A DNA stretch of 64,000 nt from assembly GCA_020466095.1 (NCBI GenBank), contig CM035807.1, forward strand, positions 64,232,561 to 64,296,560. Direction: 5' to 3'. Within the stretch, counting starts at the first letter, position 1; each line of letters starts with the position of its first letter. Positions 34,386-44,670 of this stretch are shown in pieces. The translations under genes and the position numbers were made by a program. This stretch comes from Chlorops oryzae (taxonomy: Eukaryota; Arthropoda; Insecta; Diptera; Chloropidae). The notes under the pieces are model-generated. The model worked only from the letters and a program-made list of their open reading frames with translations. It did no database searches and was not told the origin of the DNA.

Positions 34386-37300
34386 GAAGCTTCAAATTCG
34401 CAACATAGGTTGACCAAGGCGAATGAAAGGTGTAGGAAAAAAATTTATATGGCCCGCCCACTGCCACGCCCACAAATAGAGAATTTTCGTAACTTCCGAA
34501 GTAAAAGGCGTAGAAGCTTCAAATTCGCAACAAAGGTTCACCAAGGCGAATGAAAGGTGTAGGAAAAAATTGTACGTGGCCCGCCCACTGCCACGCCCAC
34601 AAATGAAGATTTTTCATAACTTCCGAATAAAAGGCGTAGAAGCTTCAAATTCGCAACATGGGTTCACCAAGGCGAATGAAAGGTGTAGGGAAATAAATAA
34701 TGTCGCCCTCCCACTGCCACGCCCACAAATAGAGAAGCAAAACATAGTGCGCTCATAATGTCGGGACGCTGGGTATTTCAAAGTCGGGCTTGTCCGACTT
34801 TAGCTTTCTTACTTGTTCTGCTTACGTCTTTCTCTACTTACTTAATTTTCTCAAAACATTTGTTCGTGAGTCTGACTCCAGAATATTGAAATGTCTTAAC
34901 GAGTAAATGCGTATTGACAACGTTAAATTTAGTTTTGTGCTGTGAATATCAATGTTCTATAAAGCGAACCCGACACGGTACTGAATTGCTTACTGAATCC
35001 TGAAAGGTAAGGTGCGTTTGAAGTCTATATTTCGTAGTCAAGATTTTTTATGTACTGCAACGACAGTTGGAAATTTAAAAATTTTAAGGTTTGCTTTTCA
35101 AGAGATTAATATCTCGAATTTTATCCGCGATTCTTAAAATCTTTGTAAAACCGTAACCGGACCGTAATCGAAACCATAATCATTTCATAACCAAAACCGT
35201 AACGCGAACGTTGTTTGTTTCGTTTGCACACCCTGACTATACTTCAATTTTTAAATTATAATTGCATATAAAAGTTTTTAAAATCATTGTCATAAATATT
35301 TTCGCTCCCTGTCAGTGCTCGGACTACTACCACTTTCATGGTAGATCGATCACTATTTTCACTATTACCACTTCGAACACGCTAGGTCCAAATCTACCGC
35401 TTTTTTTTTTACTTATTTATGCCTTGGTTTTATTTATTTTATGATCATTCGGAATCATTGCGAGAATAAAAAATGTGCTCCAATGTTATGTGTTATTGAA
35501 AAATATGTTGGCAGCTTCCTATTGTCAAGAATGTTGTCAAGAATGGCAGTATTGGCGCTTTACGACATCCAATAAATATTGACACTTTTTTAAAGAAGAG
35601 AAAATACCTAAAACATGTAATTTTCCCAATTTTCTACATGATCAGATGTGATATATTCCTATACATATTAATATGTTAAGCAAATTTAAGTCTACAACTT
35701 TTTATACGAATCTACCCCTTCTTCTTTAAAAATCTACCAGCTTCTTAGTGTACATATATTTAACGTGCAGAGTATGATGATGTAGCAATTATTCTTTTCA
35801 AAAATTATTCTGCACAATTTATATGAGTGAGTGAAAAAATTGAAAAAATTGTTAGGACAATTTTGTGACGTCTTATATATTATATATTTTTAGGTATTTT
35901 CTCTTCTTTAAAAAAAAAATGTGTCAATATTTATTGAATGTCGTCAAGCGCCAATACTGCCATTCTTGACAATAGGAAGCTGCCAATATTTTTTTCAATA
36001 ACACATAACATTGAAGCACATTTTTTATTCTCTCAATGATTCTAAATGTTCATGAAACTGTTGTGAGTCTCTCCCAAACTCAAATGTGGTCACCTTAAAC
36101 CGAAAGCAAAAGGCAGTGACCTGCATTTATGAATTTCACTTCAAGGTGATTCCAAGCTACTCAAAAACACTGTCCAGCGTAAAATTGCTGACAAATTCAA
36201 ACATGCAGTTCGGCCGCTGGTAACAACAACAACACTGGCACAGTATATGCCCGATTGACAAACATCAGCGCTGGCGCAGCGAATGCACAATTGCAATCCG
36301 ATCGCTGGCAATAACAACAACAACACACGTCAAGAGTTTTTACGTAAAAGCAACAACAACTACAAAAGAAGAACTAAGAACATCGGAATAGCTGTATGTA
36401 GTAACAACAACAATATGGCATGTTGGTACAATTGCGGGTGAAGGTCGCGGTTAAGCTTATGCAATATGTTCGGGAAGAATCGACGACGATCGCGGACCAT
36501 GGGAATATTCGATATTGCAAGATCAGCAATATTGATCTATATAAACGGAGCTTCGATGACTGGAACGGGACTTCTGCGAGCGTACTCACCAAAGGGCCAC
36601 GACGGAGAAGTTAATAGAGTAATCACATTAAATAATAACGGCAAAACTTGTATTTAATTTGAATTAAATAAAAGGATAATTAATTGAAATCCTTTGTGTT
36701 CCTTTTTATTTGTTTAAAGGACCCCGTTTTATCCTACGGTGTACTTGCCTGACGTGCGTACCTACCCAAGCGCCACGGCGTTAGGTAATTGCACCGTAGG
36801 ATACAACATTTATGGCGCAGCCGGTATTCGACTGACTTTCAGTTGGATCGAAATCAGTTCTCTAAAAGTTTTTTTTTTAATTATTGATCGTTGTGCGGTT
36901 TAATTTATGACGCTATTCAGCTAAATTGGGACTGTGACAGTCTTAAACAGTAATTAGTTATTACCAAACTTGCAGAAAAGCTCGTCAAATTGAACTGCAT
37001 TAGCGACTATAATTTTTAAGCAAAGTTTATATCGACAAGGTTTGCTTGCCAATATAACTGAGCAAAAAGCTTGAAAGAATATTAAAATTTTATACCAAAA
37101 GTGTACATACATGATCGGCTACGAAATATCGTCTTGAATTGGGGCTGTGACAGTCTTAAACAGTAATTAGTTATTACCAAGACAAGCCGAATAAAAATTC
37201 GTAAGCAAGATTGTATGGTAAAACGCTTGTAGAATATTTTTTTTTTGAAGAATACCAATGCTTTCAAAATAAATATCCTTATAAAAAGTAAAAATAAGTT

Positions 37301-39867
37301 TTTTTTGTTAATAAAAAGCTGGAATAATTGGCCGAAACGGAACTGTTTCCAGTTTTAAAAAGTGGCGAAGTCACATACCGAAGAAGCTAAATATTCTATT
37401 GCTATTATTTTTTTTGTAAATTTAAACCATAAAGGATTGAATAAGTAATTTCAAATTTTATTTTAATACAAGTTTAAAGTTTAAAATTTGAAAAAGTTTT
37501 TAAGTTTAAAAAGAAAAAGTGAAAATAAGCTTTTGTCAACGGTAGCTGTCCAACGCAGAATAAATAAAACGAAAATGGTAAGTACAAAAAACCTTAAATA
37601 AAAAATTTTTTCGCCCAGAGTCCTTTTTGTTACCGATGAATTGCAATATTTTTGTGATATCAAAATAAGAATTGCTCGGTTATTTGCATATTTTCAGGAA
37701 AATGAGTCATTTAGAGAAAAAACGGCATAATAAATTGAGTAAACGGTTTTGTAATCATAGTCAAAATGTAGTTCGAAGTGAAAAGCCACTTAGATATCAA
37801 TTATCTACGCAAATTTATATAGTAGAATTAGTATTGATGGATCAGAAATAAAATGCCATTTTTCAAAAAATCAGAAGGACATAAGACCTTCTTTGAAGAT
37901 TTAGATAGGTCCCGAATATATAATAGAATAAAAAATGTAGAAAGTAAAAAGGAAAATTTGTTGAAAATTAAGAAAGATTTTCGGAATTTGGGAGTCGAAG
38001 ATAAAATTAACTTAGAGTTTGTTAAAAAAGTAAAAAATATTGAGAGTAAAAAAGAAAAGTTATTGAAGATTAAGCCTCCATCAAAATCAGATGAAAAATT
38101 TCATTTGATAACTTGTTTTCGTTCCGAAAATTTAAAAATATTAAATGAGAAAAATGAAGTAAGTGAAGTAAATGGGCAAGACAGAGAAAGTTTATCCCTT
38201 TGCCAGGTAGATAATAAAAAAGAACCATCTGAAGAAGGCAAAAGAATTGAAACTTTGATGAATAAAAACGAAGATATACTAAAATTTTTATTTTTATCGA
38301 TATCTTTTGTGTTATTCAGTTTAAGTTTTTTAATCGAAAAAGCCATAGTAAGCTGTGTTTGGGCTTATAAAATCTGGGATGAACATAAAAAACAATTTAA
38401 TGGTAAAAGAGTCAGTAATAATAATGAATCTGCACTTAAAATTGAAGGTTCACAGTCAGTGTCCGACGACATATTTGTAGTATTTCCTCGTGGACAAGTT
38501 ATAAATGATAGGGTTGCCTTGTTAGTGGACACTGGGCCGGATAAAAGTTTGATGAAGTCAGATGTATTGAAAATAGGAACTGATTCAGGAAAAAGCAGAT
38601 TTGGAGAAAATATAGACATTCAGAAAAACGTAGCACTTGTGCATTCAGAGCTAAGTCAATCAGAGTCACTTCAACTCGTCGTTCCCAACATCGATAAGAT
38701 TTGTATTGCAGAGGCAGTTACGATCAAAGCGAGGGAAGCGAAAGTGGCACCGATTTTCGAGAAAATAGTGTTGGACGATAAGGAAATTGAGAAAAAAGAA
38801 ATTAATGATAAAAAGGGACTATCTAGCGGTGGGGATGCTGTGATTAAAATGTCGAATGTATTGGAGTACGAGTTCGACGAGGAGTTCGAGGATAATTTTT
38901 GTGGTAAAAATAGTAATGAAGAAATTGAATTCGGCAAGGAGGTCGAGAATAATTCTTGTGGTACTAGAAGAGATGGTACTAATGGTAATAAAGAAGTAAT
39001 TGAAGATATTTTGAAAGAAAATCCACCAGATAGAGATAGAAATCCCCATGAGAAGGTATCAGTTAAAAATGTAAACCTAAATGAAGAGTCAGAGGTTAGA
39101 GAGCTGACGCTGTACGAGTATTTCAAAAGTCCGAATGTAATGCAAATATCAATTCAAAAGTTTTTCTCCATTGTAAAAGAATCTGTTCTCATACAAAGCA
39201 AATCTAAATTAAAATTCTTTCAAATTCAGAAGAGAATCAAAAGATCTAGACAAATTTTTCGCCCATAACTACAATGTGCCGTAGCTTTATTAAAATTTCA
39301 AAGTACTGTCCCAAAAACATAGGTTTATCTCGATTAAAACGAGAGCTGACTGTTTTTATATCTAATCATTATTGTCACAAAAAATTTCTTTTTAATATCG
39401 CTTGCTGCGATGTCTAAATAAGGAATGACAACGAAAAATAAAAATATAATTCAAATAAATTCCGTTACAAATAGAAAGAAAACAAAAAACATTTTTTTTT
39501 TGAAACATTGCGGTTATACGAATTTTCAAGTTTTGTAACATCTATTTTGTCTCATATTGTAAATGCAGACGTTTCACCTCTCCGAGTGAAGAATTTCACG
39601 ACGTTGAAATAAGCAGGAGGGACTCAGGGCAAATAATGTCTACTTTTATTATCTTTCAAGGTAAACCAACGAGAAGGACCGGAAGAATTTAAGAGAGAAA
39701 AAAGGAGATATAATAAGTTGGTAAATATTAAAAAAACACATTTATACAAATATTTGCAAAATATTGGTATATATGTATGTACATATATCAAGAGACATCT
39801 AATTCAAAATAATACCTTGAAAGCATAGGTATTTTTGCGCTTATAACTAAGTTTGAATGAAAGAAAA

Positions 39868-39931
<64 letters not shown>

Positions 39932-40615
39932 ATACAAATTATATATATATACAGTAGAATCTCGCAAAAGTTACCGCTCGAATTAGTTAAACGCTTGGTT
40001 AAGTTAATCGAATTTCAGCGCCCACGTAGCGTTCTAAAAAGTTAATTTTGGCGTTAACTTTTCTGAGCGTAATTTTTTTTCTTTTCCTTTTTTTCCTTAA
40101 ATCAACCCTATTTCATGTGTATTACGTGGAATAGCGAAAAATAACAAAAGAAGACAACGCAAATCATAACGATAGCACTTAAAAGTGACAAATTCGATCG
40201 AAGCGTGCAACCTTATTGTGAAATAGGAGTTGTGCGCGAGTAGATCTTGTGTATGTAAAATAAATATAAATATGGTTTAAATCAAAAGATTTAAATAGAA
40301 TAAGCATGTTATGATTGCAAAAATATATTTTTATGCATGTAGTCCCTATTTCTTTAATTTTTTTCGATTTTGAAAAACATTTGGAAAAGTTAATAATTCG
40401 GAAAAGTTGATTACCCCTGGGACAAATCGATTAACTTTTGCGAGATTCTACTGTATATTGAAATAAAAAAAAAAGAGTAAATAGAAAGAATATGGTAGAA
40501 TAGAAGTATTTTAAAACCATTCACCGAATAAAAGAGAATGTTAAAACACAAAATTATTAAGAAAAAGAAAAGCAAATTATATATGTAAAATGGAAAACAA
40601 AATAAGATAAAGAAC

Positions 40616-40647
<32 letters not shown>

Positions 40648-43600
40648 AAATATATAAAAATTACGAGAAAAAGTAAATTACAAATTTTTATCAATTTTTA
40701 ATTACGGTGACGGATACATCATAAGAAAACTATATATGTATTATTAACTGTGAAAACAAACGGTAGAAAAAAAAATTATATTCACAGACAAAAACCTCAA
40801 AGTATAGGTACCTTACAAAACTTTTGTTTTTGAAACTCTTATAAACAAAGTACAATTTTAGAAAAATAATGAAAAAAAAAAGGAATTATAAAAGAAAATA
40901 TGAATTTGCAAACGATAAAACATAAGTGGTAAAATAAAAAAAAAATAAACAATAAATAAATTATACATGATTGTTAAACAAGCTGCAAGAAAATCAATTC
41001 AAAACATTATATAGATAATAAGAAAGTATACTATGAAATAAATTTTATATATTAGATTTAAGCCCAAAGAATGGTCTGGATACGCACTATCGAAACAGCG
41101 GGAGTATCGTTTAAACAACAGCAGTGGTCTTCGCCAGCATTAGTCAAACATCTAAATTTCTTATCAACCATCACCGTAAACGTTTCAACATTGTCACCTT
41201 TGAATCATGAACCAACCCAGCAACAGTAACGATGTATACTGCATACATCATATGTTAACATTTTCGTTCATCTAAATCATCAGCAACTAATACGCGACTT
41301 CTTTAAGAAGGGGAGGGAGTGAGTCAAGGTTGTCCCTAAATTAAAACTTCTGAACAACCTGCCAGCATTATTTTTCTTTAAACAACGTCTATGTGGTCAC
41401 AACATCAGCAGCTCGTTTCAGCGCAAGAAAGTTAGAGTAAACATCGCAGCAACCACTCTCATCTTCCAAGTACGGGATACGTCAACTGAATGTTAATTTA
41501 AAATCACAGCAGCCGCAATGTCAAAAGCGCATCCAATTCTGAGGTTTTCGATCATCGCTATGGAGCGATTTTCTTCAAAGGGGGAGGGATGTTGTGAGTC
41601 TCTCCCAAACTCAAATGTGGTCACCTTAAACCGAAAGCAAAAGGCAGTGACCTGCATTTATGAATTTCACTTCAAGGTGATTCCAAGCTACTCAAAAACA
41701 CTGTCCAGCGTAAAATTGCTGACAAATTCAAACATGCAGTTCGGCCGCTGGTAACAACAACAACACTGGCACAGTATATGCCCGATTGACAAACATCAGC
41801 GCTGGCGCAGCGAATGCACAATTGCAATCCGATCGCTGGCAATAACAACAACAACACACGTCAAGAGTTTTTACGTAAAAGCAACAACAACTACAAAAGA
41901 AGAACTAAGAACATCGGAATAGCTGTATGTAGTAACAACAACAATATGGCATGTTGGTACAATTGCGGGTGAAGGTCGCGGTTAAGCTTATGCAATATGT
42001 TCGGGAAGAATCGACGACGATCGCGGACCATGGGAATATTCGATATTGCAAGATCAGCAATATTGATCTATATAAACGGAGCTTCGATGACTGGAACGGG
42101 ACTTCTGCGAGCGTACTCACCAAAGGGCCACGACGGAGAAGTTAATAGAGTAATCACATTAAATAATAACGGCAAAACTTGTATTTAATTTGAATTAAAT
42201 AAAAGGATAATTAATTGAAATCCTTTGTGTTCCTTTTTATTTGTTTAAAGGACCCCGTTTTATCCTACGGTGTACTTGCCTGACGTGCGTACCTACCCAA
42301 GCGCCACGGCGTTAGGTAATTGCACCGTAGGATACAACAAAACAAATAAAACAAAGGTATAAATAAGTAAAAAAAAAAAAAAAAAATCGGTAGATTTGGA
42401 CTTAGCGTGGTAGAAGTGGTAATAGTGAAAATAGTGATCGATCTACCATCAAAGTGGTAGTAGTCCGAGCACTGACAGGGATCGAAATATTTATGACAAT
42501 GATTTTGAAAACTTTTATATGAAATTTTAATTTAAAAATTTAAGTATAATTATTATTTTCTATTTTATACTTATATTAAAAATTTCCAAAAAAATTAAAA
42601 AATAAGACCTATTTTCTAACATTTAAATTAATAAGTCTAAGGGGAGGGAGTTTGAAAAATCGTCAAAAATAGCGTACGTGATACTTGAATGGTCCCTTTT
42701 ATGTACATAATGAGTGTTTTCTTATGACGTTATCACGTAAAAATATCGTCCGTAAATTGACTTTACAGACACCAATTTTTTTAGAAAACATTACGAAAAT
42801 GGCAATACTTAGAAAAAAAATTTTCTTTTCGCGGTGTACTTTTCAGCGTTTTTGACCATATAATAAAGTTTAGTTGTTTTGTTTTCAAGTAGATTAGACT
42901 AAACAGGTTGTGAATACATAATCAGGCCATTTTATATTAGTATTTCAAAATAAATTTCCACAGTCCAACTAAATGCATATCGAAAATAGACAAATTCCTG
43001 ACACAATTTTAAATTTTTTTAATAACTAATAAGTAATATTTAAATTTTTTTATAGTCAATATGGATTTGAAACTTATCTATTTGACACAATCGAAGGACC
43101 CCCCAGCATTATGAACTATTTATGTACGTCGTATAAAATTCATCAAATTCCAATTGGTGGAGAGCGCGTGAGCGCTTGTACCGATGAAATACCTTCAAAT
43201 ATACGCCTATATTTTGGGGGAAATTATCGCTATCAATGTTCCATATCAAGGTACAGTGGTGAGGCATCCCTTGTGGAAAACCACATTGAAGGCAAAAAGC
43301 TCTTAAAATGTGTGGATATGCGACAAGTAGAAACTATGAAAAAGGAATTATCCAAACTTTTACACGAATCGGACTCATTGAAGAATAGATGCACAAAAGT
43401 TCAAAGTGAAATTAAAGATATGGAAGTTAAATGCGAAGAAGTGCGTATCGAAAAACGATCTGTGGAAAGTAAACTGATACAAATCAAGGAAATGATTGAC
43501 CGATTTGAAAGACAAAAAGAAAAATTGATTCGTATCAAAGGCAATTTGATTGATTTACCGAAAGCGGAGAAGCAATTTTTAACCGAAGCAGCAAGATCAA

Positions 43601-44580
43601 TTTTAAATTTAGTTGAACTGCAAAAAAATCGCATTAAATCATTGAGTGCATACCAGAATGCCATAGCCCAAAAACATTTCGCGAATGTGAAAAGCGCGGT
43701 TTACAGTCAGCAATCAGAGAATTTAGAAACTCAATTAAGAGATGTAAGTGATCGAAAAAGGATGTCGAGGCAAACTTTCGAAAACATAGAAAAAGCAATT
43801 GCAGTTTCAAAAAGAAAATGGGAAGAAAAAATTTCACAAGCGAAATCAGCTACGAATAATTGTGAATTAAATGATGAAAATTTTCCATACAAAAACGAGT
43901 TTCGTCAACTCCCAAATTCACTAACAGAACTGAGGGAGCATATTAACGAATTTAAAGCGCGATTGGAATGCATGACCGATGTCGATGAACATGCTATAAG
44001 AGAGTACGAAGATAAAACAGCCGAATTACAGCTTTTAAAAAATTCCATTTGTGAAATACAAGCTCAAGAGAACGAGTTACAAACCAAAATTGAGCAAATA
44101 TTCAATGATTGGTACACAAAAATAGAACGTATTGTCCAAATATTAAACGCTCAATTTAGCGGTTTCATGTCGTCAATGAACTTTGTTGGTGAAATTAATC
44201 TTTCGCGGAAAAATGACTTTGATTTTGATTCTTATGGTATACAAATTATGGTACAATACAGAAAAGAATCTCCACTTCAAGCGCTGGATCGATGCAGACA
44301 ATCCGGAGGGGAGCGAGCCGTAGCGATTGCTGTGTATTCACTTTCGATGCAGCACATAACCCATGTACCATTTCGTTGTGTGGACGAAATCAATCAGGGC
44401 ATGGATTCCAGAAATGAACGTAAAATATTTGAAATGCTTGTCAAAGAAACGACAAGAAATGGACGTTCTCAGTATTTCTTTGTAACGCCTAAGCTTCTGC
44501 CCGGCCTTATGCATAACAAAAGAATGATGGTTCATATAGTTTTTAATGGAAAATTTGTAAAATCAAGTGGCTTAAATTGA
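24543..44580 (+). CDS. Smc5: SMC5, structural maintenance of chromosomes protein 5 (5 exons)
   Basis: Subunit of the nuclear SMC5/6 complex in DNA repair and replication-fork maintenance. Exons 24543-24696, 24798-25894, 25945-26046, 26099-26301 and 43056-44580, all GT-AG. They total 3081 nt, 1026 residues plus stop, close to the usual 1.0-1.1 kaa. Walker A GPNGTGKST at residues 36-44; long coiled coils; hinge from the end of exon 4 (QRVNVLYSEPCQ) into exon 5 (QYGFETYLFD, MNYLCTSYKIH). Second coiled coil, then ABC signature QSGGERA near 934 and Walker B VDEINQGMD near 961. The reading frame is open, so the gene looks functional. Intron 4 is 16,754 bp and entirely filled with transposons. No other host gene is nearby. 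Confidence 0.97.
26654..26880. mobile_element. Degenerate pogo/Tc1-like MITE end in Smc5 intron 4
   Basis: CAGTAGAATATCGCATAAG followed by CGCTTGGTTAAGTTCATC resembles the left end and next 80 bp of the MITE at 39952-40453. The right end is not recognisable. 26302-26653 and 26881-27010 hold nothing else I can name. Confidence 0.5.
27809..28237. mobile_element. MITE with CGGGCCTATTACGGT ends, AAT duplication
   Basis: CGGGCCTATTACGGT and its complement end the 429-bp element. AAT occurs at 27806-27808 and 28238-28240. The interior is rich in GTCGCCGTCGACG and CGTCGTCGTCG, strikingly GC-rich against its neighbours. Probably Harbinger-related by the 3-bp duplication, but this is not certain. Confidence 0.65.
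30128..31695. mobile_element. Fold-back element B with 7-bp duplication TTAATAT
   Basis: Tips CACTAAGCATACAATATATA and its complement. TTAATAT flanks both sides (30121-30127, 31696-31702). Arms about 30128-30580 and 31065-31695 are nearly perfect complements; the loop 30580-31065 is AT-rich and non-coding. With one TTAATAT removed, the LINE frame reads through as WLNIKNLILG. Long arms, a CA start and a 7-bp duplication recall Galileo-type P-superfamily elements, but no transposase confirms it. Confidence 0.85.
31184..31355. mobile_element. 172-bp MITE in the right arm of fold-back B, TA duplication
   Basis: Ends CAGTAGAGTACGGATAAATG and the complement of CAGTGAACTACGGATAAATG, with TA at 31182-31183 and 31356-31357. 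The left arm of fold-back B keeps the empty site GTGCGTATAAGCTC. Tc1/mariner/pogo-type by the TA duplication. Confidence 0.85.
32782..34102 (-). pseudogene. LINE ORF1: zinc-finger, coiled-coil, CCHC-knuckle nucleic-acid-binding protein
   Basis: Starts at 34102 with MTECNKCKNAIKGETG, has an in-frame TAG near 34050, then CGKCYH and FMCDDC, a PHD-like cysteine pattern. A long coiled coil (ESEIKQLLEAIESRYIERV) follows. The C-terminal CCHC-like knuckles are CFKCWGYNHKSTVC, CAKRGEAGHRHQDC and CINC. The stop is at 32782, about 10 nt before ORF2 begins. The domain order matches the decayed LINE at 46-57 kb. The function is RNP formation with LINE RNA. Confidence 0.8.
34150..34324 (+). pseudogene. Plus-strand LINE 3' end
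   Basis: Reads LPNDIKYEANMLRFKHK and stops at a TAA, then short AT-rich 3' sequence ending TAAATAAA before (CTA)n. The frame upstream of LPND is damaged. It is most easily explained as the 3' end of the same LINE whose 5' part lies inverted to the left. Confidence 0.55.
34325..34385 (+). repeat. (CTA)n tract, probable LINE tail
   Basis: About 20 CTA triplets directly after the LINE 3' sequence. It ends exactly where the HINE repeat (TAGAAGCTTC) resumes. Confidence 0.9.
34384..34740 (+). repeat. ~127-bp tandem repeats of the large HINE
   Basis: Units start at TAGAAGCTTCAAATTCGC near 34384, 34511 and 34637, each with GAAAGGTGTAGG and CCCACTGCCACGCCCACAAA. The left end of this HINE (28885-28971) has a partial unit. 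Confidence 0.85.
36059..36808 (+). repeat. 5' LTR (750 bp)
   Basis: TGTTGTGAGTCTCTCCC to GGATACAACA. By eye it is identical to the 3' LTR over the stretches compared, which points to a recent insertion. The TATA-like region is GATCTATATAAACGG. Confidence 0.93.
36813..36831 (+). promoter_or_regulatory. Primer-binding site, tRNA-Ser type
   Basis: TGGCGCAGCCGGTATTCGA, the same 19 bases as in the array family, 4 nt after the LTR. Confidence 0.7.
37702..37851 (+). CDS. Conserved small leader ORF, 49 aa
   Basis: MSHLEKKRHNKLSKRFCN continues with the HSQNV and RSEKPL blocks seen at 2316 and 6970. Its TAA ends one base before the ATG of the main ORF at 37853, a spacing that could allow reinitiation. 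Silent differences from the array family support past coding constraint. Function unknown. Confidence 0.45.
   Translation: MSHLEKKRHNKLSKRFCNHSQNVVRSEKPLRYQLSTQIYIVELVLMDQK
37853..39268 (+). CDS. LTR-element-encoded protein with TM segment and retropepsin-like DTG site (471 aa)
   Basis: Homologue of the 480-aa ORFs at 2481 and 7142. It keeps the duplicated lysine-rich motif, the hydrophobic segment near 143-161, and the motif VALLVDTGPDKSLMKSDVL with D-T-G at 226-228, as in gypsy-type aspartic proteases. The array copies have D-N-G. Residues about 50-195 and the end of the gene are almost identical to the array copies, while residues 1-48 and 195-430 differ by roughly a quarter. It ends differently (KFFQIQKRIKRSRQIFRP) because of small changes near the stop. 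No other element protein is encoded. Confidence 0.75.
   Translation: MPFFKKSEGHKTFFEDLDRSRIYNRIKNVESKKENLLKIKKDFRNLGVEDKINLEFVKKVKNIESKKEKLLKIKPPSKSDEKFHLITCFRSENLKILNEKNEVSEVNGQDRESLSLCQVDNKKEPSEEGKRIETLMNKNEDILKFLFLSISFVLFSLSFLIEKAIVSCVWAYKIWDEHKKQFNGKRVSNNNESALKIEGSQSVSDDIFVVFPRGQVINDRVALLVDTGPDKSLMKSDVLKIGTDSGKSRFGENIDIQKNVALVHSELSQSESLQLVVPNIDKICIAEAVTIKAREAKVAPIFEKIVLDDKEIEKKEINDKKGLSSGGDAVIKMSNVLEYEFDEEFEDNFCGKNSNEEIEFGKEVENNSCGTRRDGTNGNKEVIEDILKENPPDRDRNPHEKVSVKNVNLNEESEVRELTLYEYFKSPNVMQISIQKFFSIVKESVLIQSKSKLKFFQIQKRIKRSRQIFRP
39869..39927. repeat. (TA)n microsatellite
   Basis: About 29 TA pairs just left of the MITE at 39952, in the non-coding 3' half of the LTR element. 39270-39868 and 40456-41576 hold no gene I can support. 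Confidence 0.95.
39952..40453. mobile_element. pogo/Tc1-like MITE, 502 bp, TA duplication
   Basis: Perfect inverted ends CAGTAGAATCTCGCAAAA (at least 22 bp) with TA at 39950-39951 and 40454-40455. No ORF. An older relative lies at 26654. Confidence 0.85.
41577..41589 (+). other. Polypurine tract before the 3' LTR
   Basis: AAAGGGGGAGGGA abuts the LTR. A second similar tract followed by GTGAGTC lies near 41308-41327 and looks like an old LTR-start remnant. Confidence 0.8.
41590..42339 (+). repeat. 3' LTR (750 bp)
   Basis: Same length and ends as 36059-36808; followed by AAAC. Confidence 0.93.
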
Positions 44581-44664
44581 AAAATTTGCTCATGTAAGCA
44601 AATATTTAAAACCTTTGATTTTTAAATGTTTTTCTTTATTACAATACAAAGCAACATATATAAG

Positions 44665-44670
44665 AATAAA
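44665..44670 (+). terminator. Likely Smc5 polyadenylation signal
   Basis: AATAAA 85 nt after the stop codon, the first in the 3' flank. 44671-45195 holds nothing else recognised. Confidence 0.5.

Larger units (their letters stand above)
28972..34386. mobile_element. Jockey-type LINE insertion, apparently with an inverted 5' part
   Basis: Minus strand from about 34130 down to 28972: ORF1, then ORF2 as far as the end of the RT palm. Plus strand 34150-34324: a short stretch reading LPNDIKYEANMLRFKHK, the kind of sequence found at the end of LINE ORF2, followed by a (CTA)n tail. The HINE repeat unit resumes on each side (AAAAGGCGTA / TAGAAGCTTC). One insertion with a 5' inversion explains this. 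ORF2 is broken by fold-back B. Confidence 0.65.
28506..34815 (+). mobile_element. HINE/Helentron-like element carrying a LINE
   Basis: Head TTTATACCCAGCGTAAGCGG followed by GTATATTAG and a GTCCGTCCGTC microsatellite near 28640. Tail with hairpin AAAGTCGGGCTTGTCCGACTTT then TTACTTG at 34809-34815. It has the same head, microsatellite and hairpin-plus-ACTTG layout as 20124-20490 but a different sequence family. Repeats of about 127 bp occur on the right side. The jockey LINE interrupts one repeat unit. Confidence 0.75.
27220..35235. mobile_element. hAT-type element inserted in the left arm of fold-back A
   Basis: Ends CAGGGCGTGCAA and the complement of CAGGGTGTGCAA. It is flanked by ATTATACT (27212-27219) and ACTATACT (35236-35243), an 8-bp duplication with one mismatch. 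The right arm of fold-back A has a single uninterrupted copy of this site near 42550. It contains a Harbinger-like MITE and a HINE with further insertions. No hAT transposase was found in the parts it owns (27220-28505 and 34816-35235). Confidence 0.85.
36059..42339 (+). mobile_element. Non-autonomous gypsy-like LTR element, 6281 bp, AAAC duplication
   Basis: Two 750-bp LTRs, a tRNA-Ser-type primer site, leader ORF, 471-aa ORF, long non-coding 3' region with a MITE, and a purine tract. AAAC flanks both sides (36055-36058, 42340-42343). It lies in the right arm of fold-back A, whose left arm keeps the site without it. It is related to the 840-bp-LTR family of the array through its internal region and parts of the LTR (GCAATATTGATCTAT). 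Confidence 0.93.
27011..42776. mobile_element. Fold-back element A (about 1.5 kb before later insertions)
   Basis: Tips read ATTGGTGTCTGTAAAGTCAA and its complement at 42757-42776. Left arm: 27011-27219 plus 35236-35611. Right arm: 35890-36058 plus 42340-42776. The loop is 35612-35889. The arms align along their length apart from the hAT-type insertion in the left one and the LTR element in the right one. A partial, diverged copy of the arm lies at 52735-52925. Superfamily and target duplication could not be settled; no coding sequence. Confidence 0.85.

Noticed and set aside
39857..40045. Frame MKEKCIYIYIYI
   Set aside because: Translation of the (TA)n tract.
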